Below, piece by piece: positions 8,499 to 16,515 of a DNA stretch of 48,932 bases. Within the stretch, counting starts at the first letter, position 1; each line of letters begins with the position of its first letter. The stretch comes from Streptosporangiales bacterium. GTDB lineage: Bacteria > Actinomycetota > Actinomycetes > Streptosporangiales > WHST01. The notes beneath the pieces are model-generated. The model saw only the letters and a list, made by a program, of their open reading frames with translations, was not told the origin of the DNA and did no database searches. A program made the position numbers and the translations under genes. The stretch lies in NCBI GenBank assembly GCA_009379825.1, contig WHTA01000041.1, positions 1 through 48,932 on the forward strand, written 5' to 3'.

Positions 8499-8526
8499 AG
8501 CCAGAGGGCGCTCCTCTGGCTTTCTT
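8499..8526 (+). terminator. Hairpin with T-rich tail, possible attenuator terminator
   Basis: AGCCAGAGG (8499-8507) pairs perfectly with CCTCTGGCT (8513-8521) around a 5-nt loop, followed by TTCTTC. It lies between the 18-codon leader ORF and the gene starting at 8590, on the plus strand. It could be an attenuator terminator for 8590, or a plain terminator for the upstream lspA-rluA transcript. Confidence 0.6.
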
Positions 8527-8589
8527 CATGAGATCGGTCGGTTTCGCCATGGTGGGCCACGGAACCGGCCCCGGTAACGAGGAGGGACC

Positions 8590-9522
8590 GTGACCCACGA
8601 GGTTCGTATAGGAGATGTCCGGGTAGGCGCTGGCGCCGTGCCCGTGTTCGCGGGCGCAGGCACCGGGGCGACGGTGACCGTCGTCAGCCTGCGCCGCCAC
8701 CACGGCACGCGCCCGGCGGCCGAGGAGCTGCGCCGCACCAGGGCGCACGTGACCGGGCCGCTGTTGGTCGAGCCGTTCTCCGCGCGCGACCTGCCGGCCA
8801 TCGCGGCGCACGCCGACGGTGTGCTCGTCGGCGCCGGGTGGATGCAGGACTTCCAGCTGCTGCGGGCGATCGGCCGGTTGCGGATGCCGGTACTCCTACA
8901 GCGCGGCACGTACGCCACCTCGGACGAGTGGCTCGCCGCCGCCGAGTACTGCACGGCCGAGGACGACGACCAGGTCATGCTCTGCGAGGGCGGCAGCCGC
9001 AGCAGCACCGTGGACCACCTGGTGGTCGACCTGCGGCTGGTCAGCCAGACCCGGGCGAAGACGTCCAGGCCGGTGGTGGTGGACGTGAGCAGCGACCCGC
9101 AGCTCGCCGCGGCCGCCGTCGCCGCCGGCGCGGACGGGCTGTTCCTCGGCGAGAGCGTGGACGCGGCCACCGTGGCGCGGATCACCGAGCAGGCGACCGT
9201 GCTCGCGCCGCTGCTCCGCGACGAGGAGCCGACCAACCTGGTTGACGGCCGCGCGGCCATCGACCGCGCGGACGCCGCGATCGCCACCGTGCTCGAGCAC
9301 CGGGCGAAGGTCGCGGCGGCGATCCAGCGGATCAAGCCGGTCGGCGGCCGCGCCGGGCGCGACATGACGAGGGAGCGCGCGATCGTCGAGGCGATGGCGA
9401 GGCGCGCGCCGCGGCTGGGATCTGACCGGCTGGCGCCGGTCGTGCAGGCAATGATCCTCGCCGGTCTGGACGCGGCCGCGGACGAGGAGGAGCACGCCGC
9501 CGAGGACGTCGCCCAGCCGTAG
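8590..9522 (+). CDS. DAHP-synthase-like domain fused to AroQ-type chorismate mutase
   Basis: A 310-residue fusion. Residues about 15-205 resemble the second half of a DAHP synthase barrel: VLVGAGWMQDFQLLRAIG, VLLQRG, EWLAAAEY, VMLCEGGSR and AAGADGL match the usual order. Key catalytic positions are changed, however. The GPCS metal-ligand motif is absent, GARNMQN reads GAGWMQD, KRG reads QRG, CERG reads CEGG, and the DPSH metal histidine reads DVSS. The barrel is therefore probably inactive. Residues about 217-300 are an AroQ chorismate mutase in which R221, R238, K249, D258, R261 and E262 align with the active-site residues of the E. coli enzyme. Chorismate to prephenate is the likely reaction, toward Phe and Tyr. 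GTG 8590 follows GAGGAGGG. A putative Tyr/Phe attenuator lies upstream. Confidence 0.8.
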   Translation: MTHEVRIGDVRVGAGAVPVFAGAGTGATVTVVSLRRHHGTRPAAEELRRTRAHVTGPLLVEPFSARDLPAIAAHADGVLVGAGWMQDFQLLRAIGRLRMPVLLQRGTYATSDEWLAAAEYCTAEDDDQVMLCEGGSRSSTVDHLVVDLRLVSQTRAKTSRPVVVDVSSDPQLAAAAVAAGADGLFLGESVDAATVARITEQATVLAPLLRDEEPTNLVDGRAAIDRADAAIATVLEHRAKVAAAIQRIKPVGGRAGRDMTRERAIVEAMARRAPRLGSDRLAPVVQAMILAGLDAAADEEEHAAEDVAQP

Positions 9523-9642
9523 GCGCGGAATGCAACCGTCGTACACCCCCTTTTGGTCCGCATCCCGGATAGCCGCCAGGCAACAATCGGGTGGCACCCG
9601 CGCACTTCCTCTTGCGAAGCGGGGGAAAGTCCGCGAGGTTAA

Positions 9643-9660
9643 GTGCGTGTCTCGACGCAC
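9643..9660. promoter_or_regulatory. Palindrome upstream of the TRAP operon
   Basis: GTGCGT (9643-9648) and ACGCAC (9655-9660) form an inverted repeat with a 6-nt spacer in the 201-bp gap before the TRAP binding-protein gene. It could be an operator for an unseen regulator. There is no second copy nearby to support this. Confidence 0.3.
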
Positions 9661-9723
9661 CACGTGCGATATCCCATGTGGCGGGACGTCGGGTTCGGCA
9701 CCTACGACGATGTGGGAGCAGCA

Positions 9724-10782
9724 ATGGTCGGTAAGCGACTGCTCGGCGCATTCGGTGCGCTGGCACTTGGGTTGTCTCTGACGGGCTGCGGTCTGGCCGA
9801 AGAAGGTGGTGGGGGCGGCGACAAGGTCGTCCTGCGGCTGTCGCACCAGTGGCCGGCAGTGAACAAGAAGGGCGAGGGCGACTTCCGCTCCGTCATCGCG
9901 CAACGCTTCGCCGACGACGTGAAGAAGCGCACCGACGGCGAGGTCGTGGTCAAGATCCACGCGGCGAACTCGCTGATCGAGGACCCGATCCAGCAGTACA
10001 CGGCCATCAACAAGGGCACCGCCGACATGTCCGTCTACCCGCTCGACTACGCGGCGGGTGACGTGCCGGCGTTCAGCGTCACGCTGATGCCGGCCATGGT
10101 CCGCAACCACGAGCAGGCGCGGAAGTGGCAGAACGCGCAGATCGGCAAGGAAGTCGAGAAGCTCACCGAGGACAACGGCATCAAGGTCCTCACCTGGATC
10201 TGGAACGCCGGCGCGATCGGCAGCCGGAGCGCGGAGCCGATCGTCGCGCCTGACGACGTGAAGAAGGGCAACGTCACCAGGGCGGCCGGGCCGCGGATCG
10301 AGCAGATGCTGAAGAGCGTCGGGTTCGGCCTGTCGAGCATGCCGTCCTCGGAGATCTACAACGGCATGCAGACCGGCGTCCTGGACAGTGCGATCACCTC
10401 TACCTCGTCGTTCGGTTCCTACCGGCTGCATGAGCAGGTCAAGTCGTTCACTACGCCGACCGGTGGCAACACGTTCTGGTTCATGTTCGAGCCGCTCATC
10501 ATCGGTACGGAGCAGTTCGACGAGCTGACCAAGGAACAGCAGCAGGCCGTGGAGAAGGCGGGCGCGAACCTGCAGCAGTACGCGTACGAGGCGTCCGAGA
10601 AGGACGACACGCGGGTCGAGCAGCAGTTCAAGAAGGCCGGCGTGAAGGTCGTGCCGATGGACGACGCGTCGTACGAGAAGTGGCGGGAGAAGTCCGAGCC
10701 GGTCTGGGACGACTTCGCCAAGGAGGTCGAAGGCGGCCAGCGGCTCATCGACGAGGCGAAGAAGGTCGCCGACGAAGGCTAG
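9724..10782 (+). CDS. TRAP transporter substrate-binding lipoprotein (DctP family)
   Basis: A 352-residue extracytoplasmic receptor for a TRAP-type, ion-gradient-driven importer, usually of carboxylates. A lipoprotein signal peptide ends in the lipobox LTGC with the acylated Cys near residue 20. The mature part starts KVVLRLSHQWP, the usual first strand of the family, and has a DctP-like middle section (VTRAAGPRIEQMLKSVGF) where an Arg normally contacts the substrate carboxylate. ATG 9724, after GGGAG, is chosen because it yields a proper signal peptide; an in-frame start 81 bp upstream would bury it. The two membrane subunits follow at once. The ligand cannot be deduced. Confidence 0.92.
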   Translation: MVGKRLLGAFGALALGLSLTGCGLAEEGGGGGDKVVLRLSHQWPAVNKKGEGDFRSVIAQRFADDVKKRTDGEVVVKIHAANSLIEDPIQQYTAINKGTADMSVYPLDYAAGDVPAFSVTLMPAMVRNHEQARKWQNAQIGKEVEKLTEDNGIKVLTWIWNAGAIGSRSAEPIVAPDDVKKGNVTRAAGPRIEQMLKSVGFGLSSMPSSEIYNGMQTGVLDSAITSTSSFGSYRLHEQVKSFTTPTGGNTFWFMFEPLIIGTEQFDELTKEQQQAVEKAGANLQQYAYEASEKDDTRVEQQFKKAGVKVVPMDDASYEKWREKSEPVWDDFAKEVEGGQRLIDEAKKVADEG

Positions 10783-10793
10783 GGTGCTGCGCG

Positions 10794-11339
10794 TTGAGCG
10801 AATCCGGGCAGCGACGCCGAGCGTGGCCGCTGCGCGTCGTGGAGCGACTGTCGGAGCTGGCCGGCTACACGAGCGCGGTCTTCATCCTCGCCGCGGTGCT
10901 CGTCGTCTGCTACGGCGTGCTGTTGCGCTACTTCATCGGCGCGTCGACCGTCTGGCAGACCGAGCTCTCCATCTACCTGCTGATCTACGCCGCATTCGTC
11001 GGTGCGGCTTACGGCCTGAAGCACGGTGACCACGTCGCGATGGAGATCGTCGCGTCGCGGTTCTCCGGGCGCGCCCGCGACGTGATCAGGCTGGTGGTCG
11101 GGGTGCTCGGCCTCGGCCTTGCGGTGGTCATCCTCGTGGTGGCGTGGGGGTTCTGGTGGGAGGTCGTGGAGAGCGGCCGGCGGTCGGGCACGGCGTGGAA
11201 CCCGCCGCTCGCGGTGCCGTACGCGATCCTGCCGCTCGGCATGTTGCTGGTCTCGCTGCAGTACCTGGTGATCCTCACGGACACCGTCGGGCGGCTCGGG
11301 AAGGGTAACCGGGCCGACGGGGCGGAGGCCGGCCGGTGA
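10794..11339 (+). CDS. TRAP transporter small permease (DctQ family)
   Basis: A protein of about 181 residues with four predicted transmembrane helices, for example SAVFILAAVLVVCYGVLLRY and the AVPYAILPLGMLLVSL stretch, as in the DctQ small subunit that clamps the large permease. The WQTELSIYLLIYAAF segment is a family hallmark. TTG 10794 is used: it follows AGGG with suitable spacing and lies 11 bp after the binding-protein stop. A downstream GTG in RVVERL is an alternative. The end overlaps the large permease start by GTGA, so the two are translationally coupled. Confidence 0.88.
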   Translation: MSESGQRRRAWPLRVVERLSELAGYTSAVFILAAVLVVCYGVLLRYFIGASTVWQTELSIYLLIYAAFVGAAYGLKHGDHVAMEIVASRFSGRARDVIRLVVGVLGLGLAVVILVVAWGFWWEVVESGRRSGTAWNPPLAVPYAILPLGMLLVSLQYLVILTDTVGRLGKGNRADGAEAGR

Positions 11340-12694
11340 GTGTCGTCCTGATCGCGCTCATCGTCGGCGCCGTGCTGCTCGTGCTGCTGGTGCTCGGGGT
11401 GCCGGTCGCGTTCGCCCTCGGGCTCACCGCGGTGATCTCCATCGCGCTCTTCCTCACCGGCGACGAGTTCGGCTACCTGGCCGACCTGACGTTCGAGTCG
11501 CTGAACAGCTTCTCGCTGCTCGCCATCCCGCTGTTCGTCCTGATGGGTGCGATCTTCGGGCAGTCGAAGGCGAGCCGCGACCTGCTCGAGGCGGCGCACG
11601 CCTGGATCGGCCGGGTGCGCGGCGGTCTCGGCATCAGCTCGGTGCTCTCCTGCGCCGCGTTCGCCGCGCTGACCGGGTCGAGCCCGGCGACGTCCGCGGC
11701 GATCGGCCGGATCGCGATCCCCGAGATGGTGCGGCGCGGCTACCCGAACGGGGTGGCGACGGGCGCGATCGTCGCCGGCGGCACCCTCGGCATCCTGATC
11801 CCGCCCAGCGTGACCCTGATCCTGTACGGCGTCGCCACCGAGACCTCCGTCGGGCGGCTGTTCCTCGCCGGCGTCGGGCCCGGCCTGCTGGTCACGGCGT
11901 TATTCTGCGTCTGGATCGTGGTGGCGCTCGGGCTGTCGCGCGGGCGTACGACGCCCGCCGCCGCCACACCCACCGGCTCGGCGGGGGAGCTGCCCGCAGT
12001 GACCGAGGTCGAGGCGTACGCGTGGCGGCGCAGGTTCGGGCTGCTGACCAAGACGCTGCCGTTCATCCTGCTGATCGCTGGCGTGCTGTTCGTGCTCTAC
12101 GCGGGGGTGGCGACGCCGAGCGAGGCGGCCGCCATGGGGTGCCTGTTCGCCGTCGTGCTGGTTGCCGTGATCTACCGCTCCGTGACCGTGCGCAGCCTGC
12201 TCCAGGCGGCCCTGGAGACGACCCGCACGAGCACGATGATCCTGATGATCGTGGCGTTCTCCGCCGTGCTCGGGCAGGTGCTGAGCTTCCTCGGCATCCC
12301 GCAGGAGCTGGCCGCCGTGGTCGCAGACCTGGAGGTGAACAAGTGGGTCATCTTCCTGGCGATGAACCTGCTGTTCCTCGTGCTCGGCCTGTTCATCCCA
12401 CCGGTGGCCATCATCCTCATCACCATGCCGGTGCTGTTCCCGATCATCACCGAGCTGGGCTTCGACCCGGTCTGGTTCGGCGTGGTGATGACGCTGAACA
12501 TGGAGATGGGGCTGATCACACCGCCGGTTGGCCTGAACCTCTACGTCGTGCAGGGCATCGCACCCGAGATCCCGGCCAGGGACGTGCTGACCGGGGCGCT
12601 GCCTTACGTGGCGGTACTTGCGGTGGGCATCGTGCTGCTCGTCGTGTTCCCCGACATCGTCACCTGGTTGCCCAACCAGATCCACGGCGGCTGA
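11336..12694 (+). CDS. TRAP transporter large permease (DctM family)
   Basis: A 452-residue polytopic membrane protein that forms the transport path of the TRAP system. It has the DctM pattern: an N-terminal helix with GVPVAFALG, the motif ALTGSSPATSAAIG near residue 110 followed by GILIPPSVTLILYG, and the C-terminal counterpart EMGLITPPVGLNLYV. The two halves with repeated GxxxPPS/PPVG motifs are typical of this elevator-type family. GTG 11336 overlaps the dctQ-like stop by 4 bp. It completes the three-gene set 9724-12694; no regulator is adjacent. Confidence 0.93.
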   Translation: MSVVLIALIVGAVLLVLLVLGVPVAFALGLTAVISIALFLTGDEFGYLADLTFESLNSFSLLAIPLFVLMGAIFGQSKASRDLLEAAHAWIGRVRGGLGISSVLSCAAFAALTGSSPATSAAIGRIAIPEMVRRGYPNGVATGAIVAGGTLGILIPPSVTLILYGVATETSVGRLFLAGVGPGLLVTALFCVWIVVALGLSRGRTTPAAATPTGSAGELPAVTEVEAYAWRRRFGLLTKTLPFILLIAGVLFVLYAGVATPSEAAAMGCLFAVVLVAVIYRSVTVRSLLQAALETTRTSTMILMIVAFSAVLGQVLSFLGIPQELAAVVADLEVNKWVIFLAMNLLFLVLGLFIPPVAIILITMPVLFPIITELGFDPVWFGVVMTLNMEMGLITPPVGLNLYVVQGIAPEIPARDVLTGALPYVAVLAVGIVLLVVFPDIVTWLPNQIHGG

Positions 12695-12751
12695 CCGCCG
12701 CCGGCCCGGTCGCGGCGGCGGGTCCTCCCGGCCGGTGTCGGCACCGGCTAC

Positions 12752-12912
12752 TAAGCTCGTCCGTGGCGAGTACGACCCGCTTCGGCAGCGTCGTACGGCA
12801 CGTCGGGAGGCAGCCCCAACCCGCCCGTCGCGTGCGTCGATGCCTGCCGCCTCCTTCCCCGCGGAGGCTCGCCGCCAGGATGTTCGCCACGAGGTGCCAG
12901 GAGGGCAAGTGA
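12752..12912 (+). promoter_or_regulatory. Promoter and possible upstream ORF before dnaE
   Basis: TAAGCT (12752-12757) looks like a -10 box. GTG 12763, 5 nt later, opens a 49-codon Arg-rich frame whose TGA (12910-12912) overlaps the dnaE GTG (12909-12911). This could be a leaderless, translationally coupled upstream ORF or just the 5' leader of dnaE. The predicted peptide has no recognisable domain. Confidence 0.35.
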
Positions 12913-15900
12913 GCGGGTCGGCAGGTGGCGACAGCTTCGTCCATCTCCACGTGCACACCGAGTACTCGATGCTCGACGGGGCCGCGCGGCTGCCCGACCT
13001 GTTCGCCGAGGCGAAGCGCATGGAGATGCCGGCGCTCGCGATGACCGACCACGGCAACGTGTTCGGTGCCTACGAGTTCTTCCACGGCGCGACCCAGGCC
13101 GGCGTCAAACCGATCGTCGGCATCGAGGCGTACGTCGCGCCCGGCAGCAGGTACCAGAAGACCAGGGTGCGCTGGGCCGAGGGCGGCGAGGACGACATCT
13201 CCGGCGGCGGCGCGTACACCCACATGACGATGCTGGCCGAGAACCTCGACGGCCTGTACAACCTGTTCCGGCTGGCCTCGCGGGCCAGCCTGGAGGGCTA
13301 CTACTACAAGCCGCGGATGGACAAGGAGCTGCTCGCCGAGTACGGCAGCGGCATCATCGCCACCACCGGGTGTCCGAGCAGCGAGATCCAGACGCTGCTG
13401 CGGCAGGGCAACTACGAGGGCGCGAAGCGGTCCGCCGGCGAGTTCAGGGAGATCTTCGGTGCGGAGAACTTCTACTGCGAGCTGATGGACCACGGGCTGC
13501 CGATCGAGCAGCGCGCGCAGAAGGACCTGATCCGGCTGGCCCGCGAGCTCGACCTGCCGTTCGTCGCGACCAACGACCTGCACTACACGCACGCCGACGA
13601 CGCGAAGACGCACGAGGCGCTGTTGTGTGTCCAGTCGGGCAAGACCCTCGCCGACCCGACCAGGTTCAAGTTCGACGCGCAGGACTTCTACCTGAAGTCG
13701 CCGGCGGAGATGCGCAACCTGTGGCGGGAGATCCCCGAGGCGTGCGACAACACGCTGGTCATCGCCGAGCGCTGCGGCGGCTACGAGCCGGCGTTCTCGC
13801 ACCGCGACCTGATGCCGCGCTCGCCGGTGCCCGAGGGGGAGACCGAGGCGTCCTGGCTGCGGGTCCAGGTCTGGGAGGGGCTGGGCCACCGGTTCCCCGC
13901 CGGCATCCCGAGCACGTACGAGGAGCGGGCCGAGTACGAGCTCGGCATCGTGAACCAGATGGGCTTCCCCGGCTACTTCCTCGTGGTGGCCGACCTGGTC
14001 AACCACGCGATGGAGAGCGGCATCAGGGTCGGGCCCGGCCGGGGGTCAGCGGCCGGCGCGGTGATCGCCTGGGCACTCGGCATCACCGACCTCGACCCGA
14101 TCGAGCACGGGCTGCTGTTCGAGCGCTTCCTGAACCCGGAGCGGGTGTCCATGCCGGACATCGACCTGGACTTCGACGAGCGCAGGCGCGGCGACATGAT
14201 CCGCTACGCCACGGAGAAGTACGGCGAAGACCGGGTCTCGCAGATCGTCACCTACGGCACCATCAAGGCCAAGCAGGCCGTGAAGGACTCGTCCAGGGTG
14301 CTCGGCCACCCGTTCTCCATGGGCGACCGCATCACCAAGGCGATGCCGCCCGCGGTGATGGGCAAGGACATCCCGCTGTCCGGCATCTTCGACGCGGAGC
14401 ACCCGCGGTACGCGGAGGCCCAGGAGTTCCGGCAGCTGTACGAGGCCGAGGCCGAGGTGCGCAGCGTCGTCGACACCGCGCGCGGGCTCGAGGGCCTGAA
14501 GCGGCAGTGGGGCGTGCACGCGGCCGGCGTGATCCTGTCCAGCGAGCGGCTGCTCGACGTCATCCCCATCCAGCGCCGCGAGCAGGACGGCGCCATCATC
14601 ACCCAGTTCGACATGGGCGCCTGCGAGTCGCTCGGCCTGTTGAAGATGGACTTCCTCGGGCTGCGCAACCTCACCGTCCTCGACGACTGCGTCCGGCACA
14701 TCTCGGGGAACAAGGACACCCAGTTCAGCCTGGACAACGTGCCGCTCGACGACAAGGCGACGTTCGAGCTGCTCGCCAGGAGCGACACGCTCGGTGTGTT
14801 CCAGCTGGACGGCGGGCCGATGCGGTCGCTGCTGCGGTCGATGCGGCCGACCAGGTTCGAGGACATCACCGCGGTCGGCGCGCTGTACCGGCCGGGCCCG
14901 ATGGGCGCCAACGCGCACAACGACTACGCGGACAGGAAGAACGGGCGCAAGCCCGTCGTGCCGCTGCACGCGGAGCTCGAGGAACCGCTCGCCGAGATCC
15001 TCGGCGAGACGTACGGCCTGATCGTCTACCAAGAGCAGGTCATGGCCATCGCGCAGAAGGTCGCTGGCTACACGCTGGGCAAAGCGGATCTGCTCCGGCG
15101 GGCGATGGGCAAGAAGAAGAAGGAGATCCTCGACAAGGAGTACGTCGGCTTCGAGGCCGGCATGAAGGCCAACGGCTACTCCAAGGACGCCATCGACACG
15201 CTCTGGGAGATCCTGCTCCCGTTCGCCGGCTACGCGTTCAACAAGTCGCACGCGGCCGCGTACGCGCTGGTGTCGTACTGGACCGCGTACCTGAAGGCGA
15301 ACTACCCCGCGGAGTACATGTCCGGGCTGCTCACCAGCGTCCGCGACGACAAGGACAAGTCCGCGGTCTACCTGCACGAGTGCCGCCGGATGGGGGTGAA
15401 GGTACTCCCGCCGGACGTGAACGAGTCCGAGGCCGACTTCGCCCCCCGCGGCACGGACATCAGGTTCGGGCTCGCTGCGATCCGCAACGTCGGCAACAAC
15501 GTGGTGAGCGAGATCATCGCTGCGCGCCAGTCGCAGGGCAGGTTCGAGAGCTTCCAGGACTTCCTCCGCAAGGTGCCGGCCCAGGTCTGCAACAAGCGGG
15601 TCATCGAGTCGCTGGTCAAGGCCGGGGCGTTCGACTCGCTCGGGCACACCAGGCGTGGCCTGCACGAGGTGCACGAGCGCGCGGTCGACGCGGTCATCGA
15701 GGTCAAGCGCAACGAGGCCATCGGCCAGGACTCGCTGTTCGGCGGCGGCACCGAGGACGCCGTCGACTTCACCCTGCAGCTGAACATCTCGCCGGAGGAG
15801 TGGGACAAGCCCGGGCTGCTCGCGTACGAGCGGGAGATGCTCGGCCTGTACGTCTCCGACCACCCGCTGTTCGGGCTGGAGCACGTCCTCGCGTCGGTCG

Positions 15901-16439
15901 CGGACTGCTCGATGGCCTCGCTCGTCGACGACAGCCACGCCAACGGCGCGATGGTGACTTGCGCCGGCCTGGTGACCGGGCTGACCAGACGGATCACCAA
16001 GCAGGGCGCGCCGTGGGCGGTCGCGCAGCTGGAGGACCTGGAAGGCTCCGTCGAGGTGCTGTTCTTCCCGCAGACCTACCAGCAGTACGGCACGCTGCTG
16101 GCCGAGGACGCGGTGATCGCGGTCAAGGGGCGGCTGGACAAGCGCGAGGACGCCCCGCGGCTGCGCGCGCAGGACGTGACCGTCCCCGACCTGGGTGAGC
16201 CGCAGGCCGGTCCGGTCGTGCTCACCCTGCCGGTCGCGCGCTGCACCCCGCCGGTGGTGGACCGGTTGAAGAACGTGCTCGGCACCCACCCGGGCGTCAC
16301 CGAGGTGCGGCTGCACCTCTCCGGCGGCCACGGGGAGAAGGTCGTCCGGCTGGACGACAGGTTCCGGGTCACCCCGTCGTCGGCGCTGATGGGCGACCTG
16401 AAGCAGCTGCTCGGCGCCGGCGCCGTCAGCTTCGGCTAG
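12909..16439 (+). CDS. dnaE: DNA polymerase III alpha subunit
   Basis: A replicative DNA polymerase of 1176 residues, the normal DnaE1 size. The N-terminal PHP domain begins HLHVHTEYSMLDG and contains AMTDHGNVFG. The polymerase active site PDIDLDFDERRR carries the catalytic pair D419/D421. GPGRGSAAGA and YRPGPMG are family signatures. The helix-hairpin-helix and the C-terminal OB-fold (CAGLVTGLTRRITKQG) are present. GTG 12909 follows AGGAGGG at 6 nt and gives the standard N-terminus; the frame is open upstream but without homology. It stands alone between the TRAP operon and an amidohydrolase gene, in the usual actinobacterial place between the rluA gene and the his genes. Confidence 0.97.
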   Translation: MSGSAGGDSFVHLHVHTEYSMLDGAARLPDLFAEAKRMEMPALAMTDHGNVFGAYEFFHGATQAGVKPIVGIEAYVAPGSRYQKTRVRWAEGGEDDISGGGAYTHMTMLAENLDGLYNLFRLASRASLEGYYYKPRMDKELLAEYGSGIIATTGCPSSEIQTLLRQGNYEGAKRSAGEFREIFGAENFYCELMDHGLPIEQRAQKDLIRLARELDLPFVATNDLHYTHADDAKTHEALLCVQSGKTLADPTRFKFDAQDFYLKSPAEMRNLWREIPEACDNTLVIAERCGGYEPAFSHRDLMPRSPVPEGETEASWLRVQVWEGLGHRFPAGIPSTYEERAEYELGIVNQMGFPGYFLVVADLVNHAMESGIRVGPGRGSAAGAVIAWALGITDLDPIEHGLLFERFLNPERVSMPDIDLDFDERRRGDMIRYATEKYGEDRVSQIVTYGTIKAKQAVKDSSRVLGHPFSMGDRITKAMPPAVMGKDIPLSGIFDAEHPRYAEAQEFRQLYEAEAEVRSVVDTARGLEGLKRQWGVHAAGVILSSERLLDVIPIQRREQDGAIITQFDMGACESLGLLKMDFLGLRNLTVLDDCVRHISGNKDTQFSLDNVPLDDKATFELLARSDTLGVFQLDGGPMRSLLRSMRPTRFEDITAVGALYRPGPMGANAHNDYADRKNGRKPVVPLHAELEEPLAEILGETYGLIVYQEQVMAIAQKVAGYTLGKADLLRRAMGKKKKEILDKEYVGFEAGMKANGYSKDAIDTLWEILLPFAGYAFNKSHAAAYALVSYWTAYLKANYPAEYMSGLLTSVRDDKDKSAVYLHECRRMGVKVLPPDVNESEADFAPRGTDIRFGLAAIRNVGNNVVSEIIAARQSQGRFESFQDFLRKVPAQVCNKRVIESLVKAGAFDSLGHTRRGLHEVHERAVDAVIEVKRNEAIGQDSLFGGGTEDAVDFTLQLNISPEEWDKPGLLAYEREMLGLYVSDHPLFGLEHVLASVADCSMASLVDDSHANGAMVTCAGLVTGLTRRITKQGAPWAVAQLEDLEGSVEVLFFPQTYQQYGTLLAEDAVIAVKGRLDKREDAPRLRAQDVTVPDLGEPQAGPVVLTLPVARCTPPVVDRLKNVLGTHPGVTEVRLHLSGGHGEKVVRLDDRFRVTPSSALMGDLKQLLGAGAVSFG

Positions 16440-16500
16440 CCGCCGCCAGATGCCCGCGCCGGAGGCGGCCGCCGCATCCGCCGGCGCCCGCTCGGACCGT

Positions 16501-16506
16501 TAGGCT
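16501..16506 (+). promoter_or_regulatory. -10 box before the amidohydrolase gene
   Basis: TAGGCT lies 9 nt before ATG 16516, so the mRNA would have almost no leader. No Shine-Dalgarno sequence precedes the gene, in line with near-leaderless translation. Confidence 0.4.
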
Positions 16507-16515
16507 GTGGGTCCG

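Noticed and set aside
8153-8593. A 146-codon frame running from rluA into the attenuator region
   Set aside because: It starts inside the RluA-family gene, has no ribosome site, and crosses the hairpin.
9642-9660. A riboswitch in the gap before the TRAP genes
   Set aside because: No riboswitch consensus could be matched; only a simple palindrome is visible.
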